A DNA stretch of 16,083 nt. Origin: CAYREE01 sp964423225. GTDB lineage: Archaea > Altiarchaeota > Altiarchaeia > IMC4 > SCGC-AAA252-I15. The translations under genes and the position numbers were made by a program. Of this stretch, positions 6,388 to 13,664 are shown piece by piece. A model generated the notes under the pieces. It was not told where the DNA came from. It ran no database searches and was given only the letters and a program-made list of their open reading frames with translations. The stretch lies in contig CAYREE010000041.1 in the NCBI GenBank assembly GCA_964423225.1, forward strand, positions 1-16,083, written 5' to 3'. The stretch's first letter is position 1. Each line of letters starts with the position of its first letter.

Positions 6388-8661
6388 ATGCATGATAATT
6401 ATCAATTGATGATTAAGAATCTTGGACTAGTGATTATCATATTGATATGTTTTTCTGCCCTGATAGAGGGTGCTGAGATTTCAGAGAGATTATCGCAGAC
6501 TACAGACATTCTAGCAGATAATGAGAGGGTGAGAGTAATTGTAAGGCTTAAGGAAGAATCTGGACTTGAAACAAAGGTTGCGAGAGTAAGATCCTCTAAT
6601 GATAGAAGCCCCATTTGGAAACGGACTGAAAAACTTGATGTAATAAGAAAGGCTAATAAAAGAGTTCAAACCAGAGTTCTATCCTCCATTGTTGATGAAG
6701 AATTCAATTTAAAACATAAGACACAGATCGTCAATTCCCTAGTCGGCTATGCTACAAAAAAAGGTATAGAGGATTTAGCAGACAATGACCTTGTTGAATC
6801 CATTTCTTTAGATGAACGTGTTCAGACAGTCCTTGATGAGAGTGTCCCATTGATCAATGGCACAAATCCTTGGATTACATTTTATCGAGGCAGGAATTTC
6901 ACTGGACGAGATGAGACCGTCTGTATTGTAGACACGGGTATAAGATACACCCACGACTATCTGGGTGATGGATGGGGAAACAAGGTTCTTGGAGGATATG
7001 ACTATGTCAACAGCGACTCTGATCCTAACGATGATCATAGCCATGGAACTCATTGCGGAGGAATCGTGGCATCCACACATCCAACTTGGCAGGGAGTCGC
7101 TCCAGATGCAAATCTTGTAGCGCTTAAAGTCCTTGATTCTGGAGGGAATGGTTGGATGAGTAATATAGAGCTTGGTATCGAATGGTGTACAGCCAATAAG
7201 GACTTGTATAATATATCTGTCATTAGTTTGAGCCTTGGATCAGGGACGAAATTCACGAGCGCTTGCGATGGGAACGGAGAGTCCTCATGGGTAAGAAACA
7301 TGCGAGATGCGGTTAATGCAGCATATGATGCTGGAATATTCGTTGTCGCAGCCTCAGGAAACGATGCTCTTACAAACAGTATGAGCTCGCCAGCATGCCA
7401 TAATAACGCTACTTCAGTTGGTGCTACTTATGACCAGGATCTTGGTAGAGAACCAGATTCAGGGACGTTCTCATGCGGATGCTTTGACGCTGATGTGTAT
7501 ATAGACGATGTCACATGCTATAGCAATCGCCCCAGTTTCCTTGACCTCTGGGCTCCTGGAAGCAGGATAACATCCTGTGTATCATCAAGTGACACTGCAT
7601 TCTCATCATGGCATGGGACATCAATGGCCACACCACATGTCGCTGCTGCTGGGGCTGTTATCCAGCAGTTTTACAAGGATAGGTATGGTGTTCCAGCCAC
7701 TCCAAGCCAGATCAAGACTGCATTAGTTGATACAGGTAAATCAGTTACTAGGGATGTCACAAAACCCAGGATCGACTTATGGGCTGCGATGCTCAGCTTC
7801 ACTAATACTGCACCTACACTCACACTTGGAAACGTCAGTCCAGAAGAGAATATTGATTCTGTAACATTCTATTTCAATGTGACATACACGGATGCTGAAA
7901 ACAATACTCCGGATAGTATCATCGTTACGATCAACGGGACGGATTATGATATGAGTGGATCAGATAATAGTGATGTGAACAAGATTGATGGAAAAGAGTA
8001 TTATTATGCTGCAACACTCTCTAAAGGTGATTATGAGTTTAATTTCACAGCATATGACGGATTCCTATATGCAGGATATGAGATACAGGATAATGTCCTT
8101 GTTACAGTAGCACCCACTTTAGGCAGCTTCTCACTCACACCCACCATGGACATATCCAGTAAAACATTCACGTATCAGGCAACATACACAGACTTGGATA
8201 ATGACGCACCAGACTATATGAGAATCATAATCGACGGCGGGGCAGCCCAGGCTATGAGCGCACAAGACGGCGGAGATACAGACTATACGGACGGTAAGGT
8301 ATATACATATGATGCCACAAGCCTCTCAGCGGGTATGCACGACTACCAGTTCGAAGCAAGCGATAATAGAGCTGGCTATGACACCTCGGTAACCAGCGCA
8401 TTATTTCAGGGCCCCCGGATTAATGGTTCTGCAACCTGTACCGGCGATGCTCCACCAGGCATAGGATCAGGATCCAACTGGGCAGTCACCCAGGAAACCA
8501 CGTGTAGAGACTCAGCATTCATACCGACAACTACTGGCGAAACAACCATTCAAGAACTATTACGCTTAAACTCTGCTGTAATATATGTTGAGGATGATAA
8601 GGTGACACTTGATTCAGGAAGGATTCATCTAAACGATTCGATCATAGAATTTATCGACTAA
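6388..8661 (+). CDS. Secreted S8-family subtilisin-like serine protease
   Basis: Exported endopeptidase of up to 757 residues. A signal peptide (hydrophobic core LGLVIIILICF) is followed by an inhibitor-like propeptide (about 45-150). The catalytic domain has D182 (VDTGIRYTHD), H219 (HSHGTHCGG), oxyanion N325 (AASGND) and S412 (HGTSMATPHVA): the triad is complete. Two beta-sandwich-like repeats follow (about 476-672), then a tail with two Cys (684, 706) that ends without a membrane anchor. Several Cys within the catalytic domain may form disulfides. ATG 6388 gives a 12-residue n-region; ATG 6409 (MIKNLGL...) would give a more compact signal peptide and sits at leaderless distance from an AT-rich element, so the start is uncertain. 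Substrate unknown; maturation of surface proteins is possible. Confidence 0.95.
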   Translation: MHDNYQLMIKNLGLVIIILICFSALIEGAEISERLSQTTDILADNERVRVIVRLKEESGLETKVARVRSSNDRSPIWKRTEKLDVIRKANKRVQTRVLSSIVDEEFNLKHKTQIVNSLVGYATKKGIEDLADNDLVESISLDERVQTVLDESVPLINGTNPWITFYRGRNFTGRDETVCIVDTGIRYTHDYLGDGWGNKVLGGYDYVNSDSDPNDDHSHGTHCGGIVASTHPTWQGVAPDANLVALKVLDSGGNGWMSNIELGIEWCTANKDLYNISVISLSLGSGTKFTSACDGNGESSWVRNMRDAVNAAYDAGIFVVAASGNDALTNSMSSPACHNNATSVGATYDQDLGREPDSGTFSCGCFDADVYIDDVTCYSNRPSFLDLWAPGSRITSCVSSSDTAFSSWHGTSMATPHVAAAGAVIQQFYKDRYGVPATPSQIKTALVDTGKSVTRDVTKPRIDLWAAMLSFTNTAPTLTLGNVSPEENIDSVTFYFNVTYTDAENNTPDSIIVTINGTDYDMSGSDNSDVNKIDGKEYYYAATLSKGDYEFNFTAYDGFLYAGYEIQDNVLVTVAPTLGSFSLTPTMDISSKTFTYQATYTDLDNDAPDYMRIIIDGGAAQAMSAQDGGDTDYTDGKVYTYDATSLSAGMHDYQFEASDNRAGYDTSVTSALFQGPRINGSATCTGDAPPGIGSGSNWAVTQETTCRDSAFIPTTTGETTIQELLRLNSAVIYVEDDKVTLDSGRIHLNDSIIEFID
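7813..8403 (+). repeat. Two tandem domain repeats in the subtilase C-terminal part
   Basis: Residues about 476-575 and 577-672 share the pattern L-G-x-x-S...F-x-x-x-Y-T-D-x-x-N-x-x-P-D...I...DG...M-S...D-G-K-x-Y-x-Y...G-x-x-x-x-F-x-A-x-D. They look like PKD/Ig-type beta sandwiches. Asp and Asn clusters (YTDAENN, YTDLDND) could bind calcium. Such repeats usually act as spacers or in carbohydrate or protein binding on the cell surface. Confidence 0.7.
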
Positions 8662-8695
8662 GCTTTTAAGCTACCATGACTAATATCTGTGGAAA

Positions 8696-8968
8696 ATGAT
8701 TGATGCACAACAACCATATATCCCAGTATGCTTGATGACTGCTGCAGTAATAGGAACAGAATATCATTACCATCTGGTGACGATACGAAGCTTCAGAGAC
8801 AAGATGCTATTAGGCAAGATGGGATACGGGGGTGGCATACTGACAGACATGTACTACAATATAAGCCAGATTATTTCGCCGATCATCTACAAGAACAAGG
8901 CTTTGAAAAAACTGGTATTACATGGATTTGTAAGGCCACTAGGACATGTATTAAGGAAGCTACTTTAA
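8696..8968 (+). CDS. Stand-alone CFI-box C-terminal-type domain protein
   Basis: Ninety residues beginning 34 bases after the subtilase stop. The pattern VCLMTAAVIG, then RSFRDKMLL, a Gly-rich turn, then MYYNISQIISPII, and finally basic LVLHGFVRPLG matches my memory of the CFI-box C-terminal domain (CFIATAAYG...LR.FRD..LL...G....YY..SP.IA...I...). That domain normally ends larger exported proteins, with a Cys in the box; here it is C12, and CLM replaces CFI. No signal peptide is visible, so export by itself is unclear. ATG 8696 has GTGGA three bases upstream. TAA at 8681 in the same frame closes it off from the subtilase. It ends 9 bases inside the convergent phosphodiesterase gene. Another reading is a relict of a longer exported protein. 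Confidence 0.6.
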   Translation: MIDAQQPYIPVCLMTAAVIGTEYHYHLVTIRSFRDKMLLGKMGYGGGILTDMYYNISQIISPIIYKNKALKKLVLHGFVRPLGHVLRKLL

Positions 8969-8977
8969 GGCTTCCTT
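8953..8977. terminator. Inverted repeat at convergent gene ends
   Basis: AAGGAAGC (8953-8960) and GCTTCCTT (8970-8977) form a perfect 8-bp stem with a 9-base loop. The stop codons of the plus-strand CFI-box ORF (8966-8968) and the minus-strand phosphodiesterase (8960-8962) both fall within it. A two-way transcription end or RNA 3'-end stabiliser is plausible. T-runs are weak (CCTTT on the plus side), so classic intrinsic termination is not certain. Confidence 0.45.
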
Positions 8978-10462
8978 TACTACTTTTCCATCCATCTTCG
9001 ATTTTATACCAAACATGTCAAGGACTGTTGGCGCTATATCTATCAGGTTCGCATCAATAATATCATCCTTATTGCGTATATTCGAGCCCTTCATCATCAG
9101 CATACCATCTATCCTATGTTCTCCAGTATCTCTCCAGACAGGTTCGATGAGTTTATAGTAGTTTAATCCGCCTACAACCCAATAGTCTCCATTCGGAACG
9201 ATTATAACATCAGGTGCTAGTTTGACTTCGTCTCCCTTATAGATTTCTTCACGCTTGTATACGTCTTTTATGATTTTGTCGCCCGTCTCCGGGTCTTTAA
9301 GTTCTTTAAGCTTTTCGATAAGATCGTTCCTTGTCTTCTCATATTCCTGGTCGCCTAGCTTGTGGTTTATGTATAGCTGTCCAGTATAGTATCCGCAAGT
9401 GAATACACGTGTGTTTTCTGAATAGTCTATTGTGACTTTAGGTGGTTGCATATCGGCTTTCTCGCCTTTGAAGAAGCGTACCAATACTTTCCGTATCATC
9501 TCTGATATACCCGTTTCTTTTAAGAATCCTGATAATCGTATCGTCCACATTGTCTTACGGTTCTCCCAGGTATCATCTGCCTTCAAGAAACCATTCTTTA
9601 TCAGCCAGTGGTTTATATGGACTCTTTTACGCTGTCTTCCGAAACCATGGTCTGATAATAGGATTACAGTTGTGTCGTCTCCAGCCTTTTCAACCATCTT
9701 TCCAACGAGTCCGTCGACATGTTCATAATAGTCTCGGATCGCATTGCCGAATTTTGGATCATTGTCTTCCATATCCCCCCACATATAATGTTGTATCCGA
9801 TCTGTACCTGATATCAGCATCATATAGAAATCCCAGTCTGGCTCCTTGTCCATAAGCTGTAATCCAACGTCAACCCGCTTATTAGTTGTCTCGTAGAGAC
9901 TCTCTAGGAACTCGTCTTTCTCAGTGTTCATGAATCCTTTGCCTTCAACGATATATCCTTCATCTACTAACCAGCTCTTATATTTCTTGGGTTTAACCGC
10001 AATCCCAGGAGACAATAGGTCTCCAATGATCACGCCATTAACATCTTCAAGAGGATACGTCATTAGGACGTTCATCACGATAACCTTCTTTTTATTATCT
10101 GAGAGTATACGCCATAGTGACTTGCCACGCACATCATTTGCCATCGGGATATAAGGCTTGTATTCACCAACCCTACATTGTTGGAATCCATATACTCCAT
10201 GTCTTCCAGGCTCATTACCAGTCATAAACGAAGACCATGCGACAGGAGATACATAGGGTATAACAGATGTAAGATTTCCCATTGTTCCAGCATCAGCGAT
10301 CTTCTTCAGGTTTGGTAACCGACCCTCATTCATCCAAGGGATTAATGTAGAGAAAGTTGCTCCGTCAAGGCCTATCACCAATACTTTCGGGTCTTTTTGT
10401 TCCACAGCATACACACTTGTCGTTAACAATAATACGATGATTAATGTGAGTAGTTTCTTCAT
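8960..10462 (-). CDS. Exported phosphodiesterase/phosphatase of the alkaline phosphatase superfamily
   Basis: Five hundred residues with a classic signal peptide (MKKLLTLIIVLLLTTSVYA, cleavage likely near residue 19). Metal and catalytic residues of the type I phosphodiesterase/nucleotide pyrophosphatase fold are seen: D33 (GLDGA), S72 in the nucleophile position (SPVAWSSFMTG), D221 and H225 (TDRIQH), D271-H272 (SDHG) and H449 (GEHR). The nucleophile is Ser where NPP enzymes have Thr. It should act outside the cell on a phosphodiester or phosphomonoester; the substrate is unknown. The neighbouring flippase points to a lipid- or glycan-linked phosphate. It is the last gene of the minus-strand cluster, but 140 bases separate it from the preceding phosphodiesterase and it has its own TATA box, so it can be expressed alone. 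ATG 10462 has no SD. Confidence 0.92.
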   Translation of the reverse strand: MKKLLTLIIVLLLTTSVYAVEQKDPKVLVIGLDGATFSTLIPWMNEGRLPNLKKIADAGTMGNLTSVIPYVSPVAWSSFMTGNEPGRHGVYGFQQCRVGEYKPYIPMANDVRGKSLWRILSDNKKKVIVMNVLMTYPLEDVNGVIIGDLLSPGIAVKPKKYKSWLVDEGYIVEGKGFMNTEKDEFLESLYETTNKRVDVGLQLMDKEPDWDFYMMLISGTDRIQHYMWGDMEDNDPKFGNAIRDYYEHVDGLVGKMVEKAGDDTTVILLSDHGFGRQRKRVHINHWLIKNGFLKADDTWENRKTMWTIRLSGFLKETGISEMIRKVLVRFFKGEKADMQPPKVTIDYSENTRVFTCGYYTGQLYINHKLGDQEYEKTRNDLIEKLKELKDPETGDKIIKDVYKREEIYKGDEVKLAPDVIIVPNGDYWVVGGLNYYKLIEPVWRDTGEHRIDGMLMMKGSNIRNKDDIIDANLIDIAPTVLDMFGIKSKMDGKVVKEALK

Positions 10463-10490
10463 TTTGTTTTGTTTTCAAACTATATAAATA
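10463..10490 (-). promoter_or_regulatory. Leaderless promoter of the exported phosphodiesterase gene
   Basis: TATTTATATA (10490-10481, minus strand) is centred about 23 bases ahead of ATG 10462, and the intervening A-rich bases hold no Shine-Dalgarno. This is the geometry of a leaderless archaeal transcript. The remainder of the gap to 10602 holds no ORF or structure that I can support. Confidence 0.6.
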
Positions 10491-10602
10491 TAAAAGTATA
10501 TAAGCTGGCTAGTATCAAGAAAGTTAGTGAAATCCCTTATGAATATAATCTGATAGTCCTTGGTAAATCCTCTTATTGATCTTGGATTGTCGTTATAATA
10601 TT

Positions 10603-12345
10603 TCAAGCGATATATCCGAGTGTTCTAAGCAATTCTTCTGAGTCACGTTTTGTTGTTTCGTTACCCCATTCAATCCGTTTTCTCTTGACATCCAGATTTA
10701 AATCCTCTATGACTAGGGGGTTATTATCCTTGAAGTCTTTGGTAAATGCTTCTATTATTACTTCTCCATCCATCTCACGCGGTACTGGTTTGCCAAGCGA
10801 GTAAAGGATGGTTGGCGCGATTTCAGTAATATTTCTCTTTTTAATTCCTTGCTGGATCATAGGTCCATTAAGGATATATACACCTTCTTTCCTATGGCGA
10901 CCGGGCATACCCGAAATAATTACTTCAGATACGGGATACATCTCACTTTTATCCCTTGATTTAAAGACGATTGAAGACCCTTGATTTTTATACAATAATG
11001 AAACATTTATCGACATAATTAGGTCAACATCGTTCCGTGACACCTTAGTAACTCTTGGAAACAAACGATCACTGGTATCAGATAATGTAATATTTTTCAA
11101 GAGCATAATGACTTCATCTAGCTTATCTTTATTTTTTACTCCAGACAAATCCGAATAACATAAACCATACTGTGAGTTCGAGGATTTTATTGCAATTTTT
11201 TTTATTTTTAAACCGTCACACCGGTCGATCTCATAACCACTGAAATTTCTTAGCATATTATTGAGTGCATCCATTTTAAATTCAACCGCGCCTCTAGCCC
11301 CATGGTCAGAGAGTATGAATACGACACGATCATCCCCAATATTATAGAGTAGCTCGCCTATCGCCCGGTCGACTTCCATGTATCCATACTCTATGATCCT
11401 ATCATGTCGATCTTTATATGATTTTAAATATTGGGGGTGTTTATCATCACAATACTTCCAGTAGATATGTTGCAGATAATCAATCTCGTCAAATACTATC
11501 ATGAAGATGTCATAATCATTGTAAGCAACCAGATGAGATGCAACTTCTTTTTTCAAATGAATATTATTGAGTCGGTATATAACTTGTTCATTTATCCGCT
11601 TCCAATCATCTTCATCATTCATCAATTGGGCATAACGATCCAAAAGCTTTCCGCGCTCCTGACCGCCGACATATCCGAAGTTTTTACACGTATCCTTGTT
11701 TACGACGTCTGCTAGTGTCTGATCGGTTATACAGTCGATAGATTTCTTGATTTCTTCTGGAAGAGTCTTTAAAATGTCGAGGGGATATATTTTATTTCGA
11801 TTCTTTATTTCAGGTCGATTGCCTGTCTTTGGTAGTCCGACCATGATCCCGTTGATCTGCCAGACAGGAAAACCTATGAAGGGTATGAATGTTATAATGC
11901 TCTTATATCCTTCATCTCCCAGAATCTCGAAAAAACCTTTTTTTCTTAAAAATGATGAATCAGTGAAATATTTTGTTTTATTGCAATCATCTCTTGCTGT
12001 CCCATCAGTGCATATTGTAAATGAGTTTACACCGTGTTTTTCAGGATACATTCCAGTTATCGCAGATGACCATGCGATCGGAGAAGATGCTACTGTTGTC
12101 TCAAGTTCGCCTGAATAACCAGTCTTTATCAGCCGTTCAATATTAGGTAGTTTCCCTGCTTTTATCAGGGGAGTCATAACATTCCATTCCGCTGCATCAA
12201 TACCAATGACAATAATCTTGGGATCTTTTTCTTTCAAATATGAATCCAATGGATTGATATAAATCATTATTGCCAGAAGTAGTAGACTGATGATTAGATA
12301 CTGTTGAGGATACATAGTATTCCTAACCGTTTTACCATTCATCAT
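10603..12345 (-). CDS. Membrane-anchored phosphodiesterase of the alkaline phosphatase superfamily
   Basis: Five hundred and eighty residues. A single N-terminal hydrophobic helix (about 16-31, YLIISLLLLAIMIYI) without a clear cleavage site should tether the enzyme with the catalytic domain outside. The active-site set is complete: D50 (GIDAAEW), S88 as nucleophile (SSPIAWSSAITG), D289 and H293 (DEIDYLQH), D347-H348 (SDHGARG) and H484 (PGRHR). The end EELLRTLGYIA is a common C-terminal feature in this family. It differs greatly from the neighbouring phosphodiesterase outside the motifs (long insert about 110-260 with several Cys), so a recent duplication is unlikely. It starts 26 bases after the flippase stop, suggesting one transcript. 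ATG 12345 and the next ATG are equally placed; no clear SD. Substrate unknown. Confidence 0.9.
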   Translation of the reverse strand: MMNGKTVRNTMYPQQYLIISLLLLAIMIYINPLDSYLKEKDPKIIVIGIDAAEWNVMTPLIKAGKLPNIERLIKTGYSGELETTVASSPIAWSSAITGMYPEKHGVNSFTICTDGTARDDCNKTKYFTDSSFLRKKGFFEILGDEGYKSIITFIPFIGFPVWQINGIMVGLPKTGNRPEIKNRNKIYPLDILKTLPEEIKKSIDCITDQTLADVVNKDTCKNFGYVGGQERGKLLDRYAQLMNDEDDWKRINEQVIYRLNNIHLKKEVASHLVAYNDYDIFMIVFDEIDYLQHIYWKYCDDKHPQYLKSYKDRHDRIIEYGYMEVDRAIGELLYNIGDDRVVFILSDHGARGAVEFKMDALNNMLRNFSGYEIDRCDGLKIKKIAIKSSNSQYGLCYSDLSGVKNKDKLDEVIMLLKNITLSDTSDRLFPRVTKVSRNDVDLIMSINVSLLYKNQGSSIVFKSRDKSEMYPVSEVIISGMPGRHRKEGVYILNGPMIQQGIKKRNITEIAPTILYSLGKPVPREMDGEVIIEAFTKDFKDNNPLVIEDLNLDVKRKRIEWGNETTKRDSEELLRTLGYIA

Positions 12346-12371
12346 ATAAACCGCATAATTGAATCATCCCT

Positions 12372-13619
12372 TTAATCACTCACCCGATATAGTACGAACA
12401 ATAGGAAAAACATCAGCATATAGGAGATCACTGAAGACCATGCTGCAGCAGTTATCCCATATTTCGGCAACCAAAGGATATTCAATCCAACATTAACGAT
12501 TAATCCAACAACCGGCGTGAATACAACATATAATGGCATCTCCTTTGCTGCAAAATAATTCATAAGAAGGACTTCAAGAGAAATGAAGTATATGCCAGGT
12601 ATTAGGATGATGAATGGGAGTACTGATCCAGAGTATTGAGGTCCAAAAAGACCAAGTAGTACGGGTTCAGCAAATAAGTATAGTACTGCACAGATAACCA
12701 CCATCATAATGCCGATGGCTATTAATACCTTGTTTGCGAAAGGCTTTGCCTTATCCTTTAATGCAGCTGCCTTTGGAAAGAATATCAAAGCAATGGTCTC
12801 AGGAACCATTTTTACCATATCCGCCATCTTTGAGGATACACTGTATATTCCCGCTGATGCTGATCCAAGATAATAGTTGACCATGACAATGTCAAACTTC
12901 AAGACTAGATAAGTTATCTGCGTGGCAAGATAGACTTTAAAACCGTATCCAATCATCTTCTTCAGATATCCTTTGTCTAATTGGAATTTGAAGTCCTGCT
13001 TCATGTATGCGACTGCAACATAGGATATTGCAAATAATATCTCCACTAGAACAAGGAATATGATTAGCTCGAAAACCCCCCCGCCAAGAACCATAAGAAC
13101 TATTGAAGCACCAAGAGTGAGTGATAATGCCCTGAGGAAAATTAGTATATTATATCTAACAATATCCTGGACTGATAGGAGCATACCCTGGAATAATATC
13201 GTAAGGAGACTGAACGGCAGGCTTAATGCATATACCACTATCAACAATAGTGTGATATCTGGAAAGAACGAGGGAAATAAGAGATAGACTACGACAAGAA
13301 GTATCGAGATTAAAGAACCTGTGACACAGCCTATCGTCAGACTGTTACCAGCTGCCTTAGGATAAAGACTCCTGTCAGCACCAACAAATCTGATATTGCT
13401 CGCATAAAGGCCGAGATTTCCAAACTGTATGGCAATAGTTATCAAGGCTACAAGAGTTGCGACCACGCCCTGGCCAGCAGGACCGAGCATCCTCGCAACA
13501 ATTATGAACATGAATCCCATCATAAAGACTGCGACCAGACGGTTGACAACAGTCAGTCCGCTAGACAAGGAAAACTTGTTGTTAAAGGCCGAAATGATCT
13601 TACCAATCGAAAAGGACAT
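12372..13619 (-). CDS. Wzx/MATE-like polysaccharide (lipid-linked oligosaccharide) flippase
   Basis: A 415-residue, very hydrophobic protein with about 12 membrane helices. The start region (GLTVVNRLVAVFMMG...VARMLGPAGQGVVATLVAL) is typical of the MOP superfamily polysaccharide transporters: the VARxLGPxGxG turn after helix 1 and the LKFDIVMVNYYLGSASAGIYSVSSKMAD signature-like stretch in mid-protein (positions about 240-270). These proteins flip lipid-linked glycans across the cytoplasmic membrane for N-glycans or surface polysaccharide. Length matches the family. A TATA-like TTTAAAT lies about 28 bases before ATG 13619, and no SD is visible, so it may have a leaderless promoter, though it is also only 45 bases from the upstream gene. 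The two phosphodiesterases downstream may modify the flipped product. The exact substrate cannot be read. Confidence 0.93.
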   Translation of the reverse strand: MSFSIGKIISAFNNKFSLSSGLTVVNRLVAVFMMGFMFIIVARMLGPAGQGVVATLVALITIAIQFGNLGLYASNIRFVGADRSLYPKAAGNSLTIGCVTGSLISILLVVVYLLFPSFFPDITLLLIVVYALSLPFSLLTILFQGMLLSVQDIVRYNILIFLRALSLTLGASIVLMVLGGGVFELIIFLVLVEILFAISYVAVAYMKQDFKFQLDKGYLKKMIGYGFKVYLATQITYLVLKFDIVMVNYYLGSASAGIYSVSSKMADMVKMVPETIALIFFPKAAALKDKAKPFANKVLIAIGIMMVVICAVLYLFAEPVLLGLFGPQYSGSVLPFIILIPGIYFISLEVLLMNYFAAKEMPLYVVFTPVVGLIVNVGLNILWLPKYGITAAAWSSVISYMLMFFLLFVLYRVSD

Positions 13620-13651
13620 GTCTCATATTGATGGGAGTCTCGATTTAAATT
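13620..13651 (-). promoter_or_regulatory. Possible leaderless promoter of the flippase gene
   Basis: Minus-strand AATTTAAAT (13652-13644) is centred about 28 bases upstream of ATG 13619. No Shine-Dalgarno precedes the ATG. Weaker than the other boxes in the window, so moderate confidence only. Confidence 0.4.
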
Positions 13652-13664
13652 TGTATTAAAATGT

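Noticed and set aside
8640..8968. Frameshift separating the CFI-box domain from the C-terminus of the subtilase
   Set aside because: A single frameshift would not join them: the CFI-box frame has its own TAA at 8681-8683, after the subtilase stop at 8659-8661, so two disruptions would be needed. A separate gene or an old remnant is simpler.
8728..9060. 110-codon plus-strand frame overlapping the CFI-box ORF
   Set aside because: Low-complexity, Cys/His/Arg-rich composition without any family resemblance; it overlaps two better genes and has no ribosome site.
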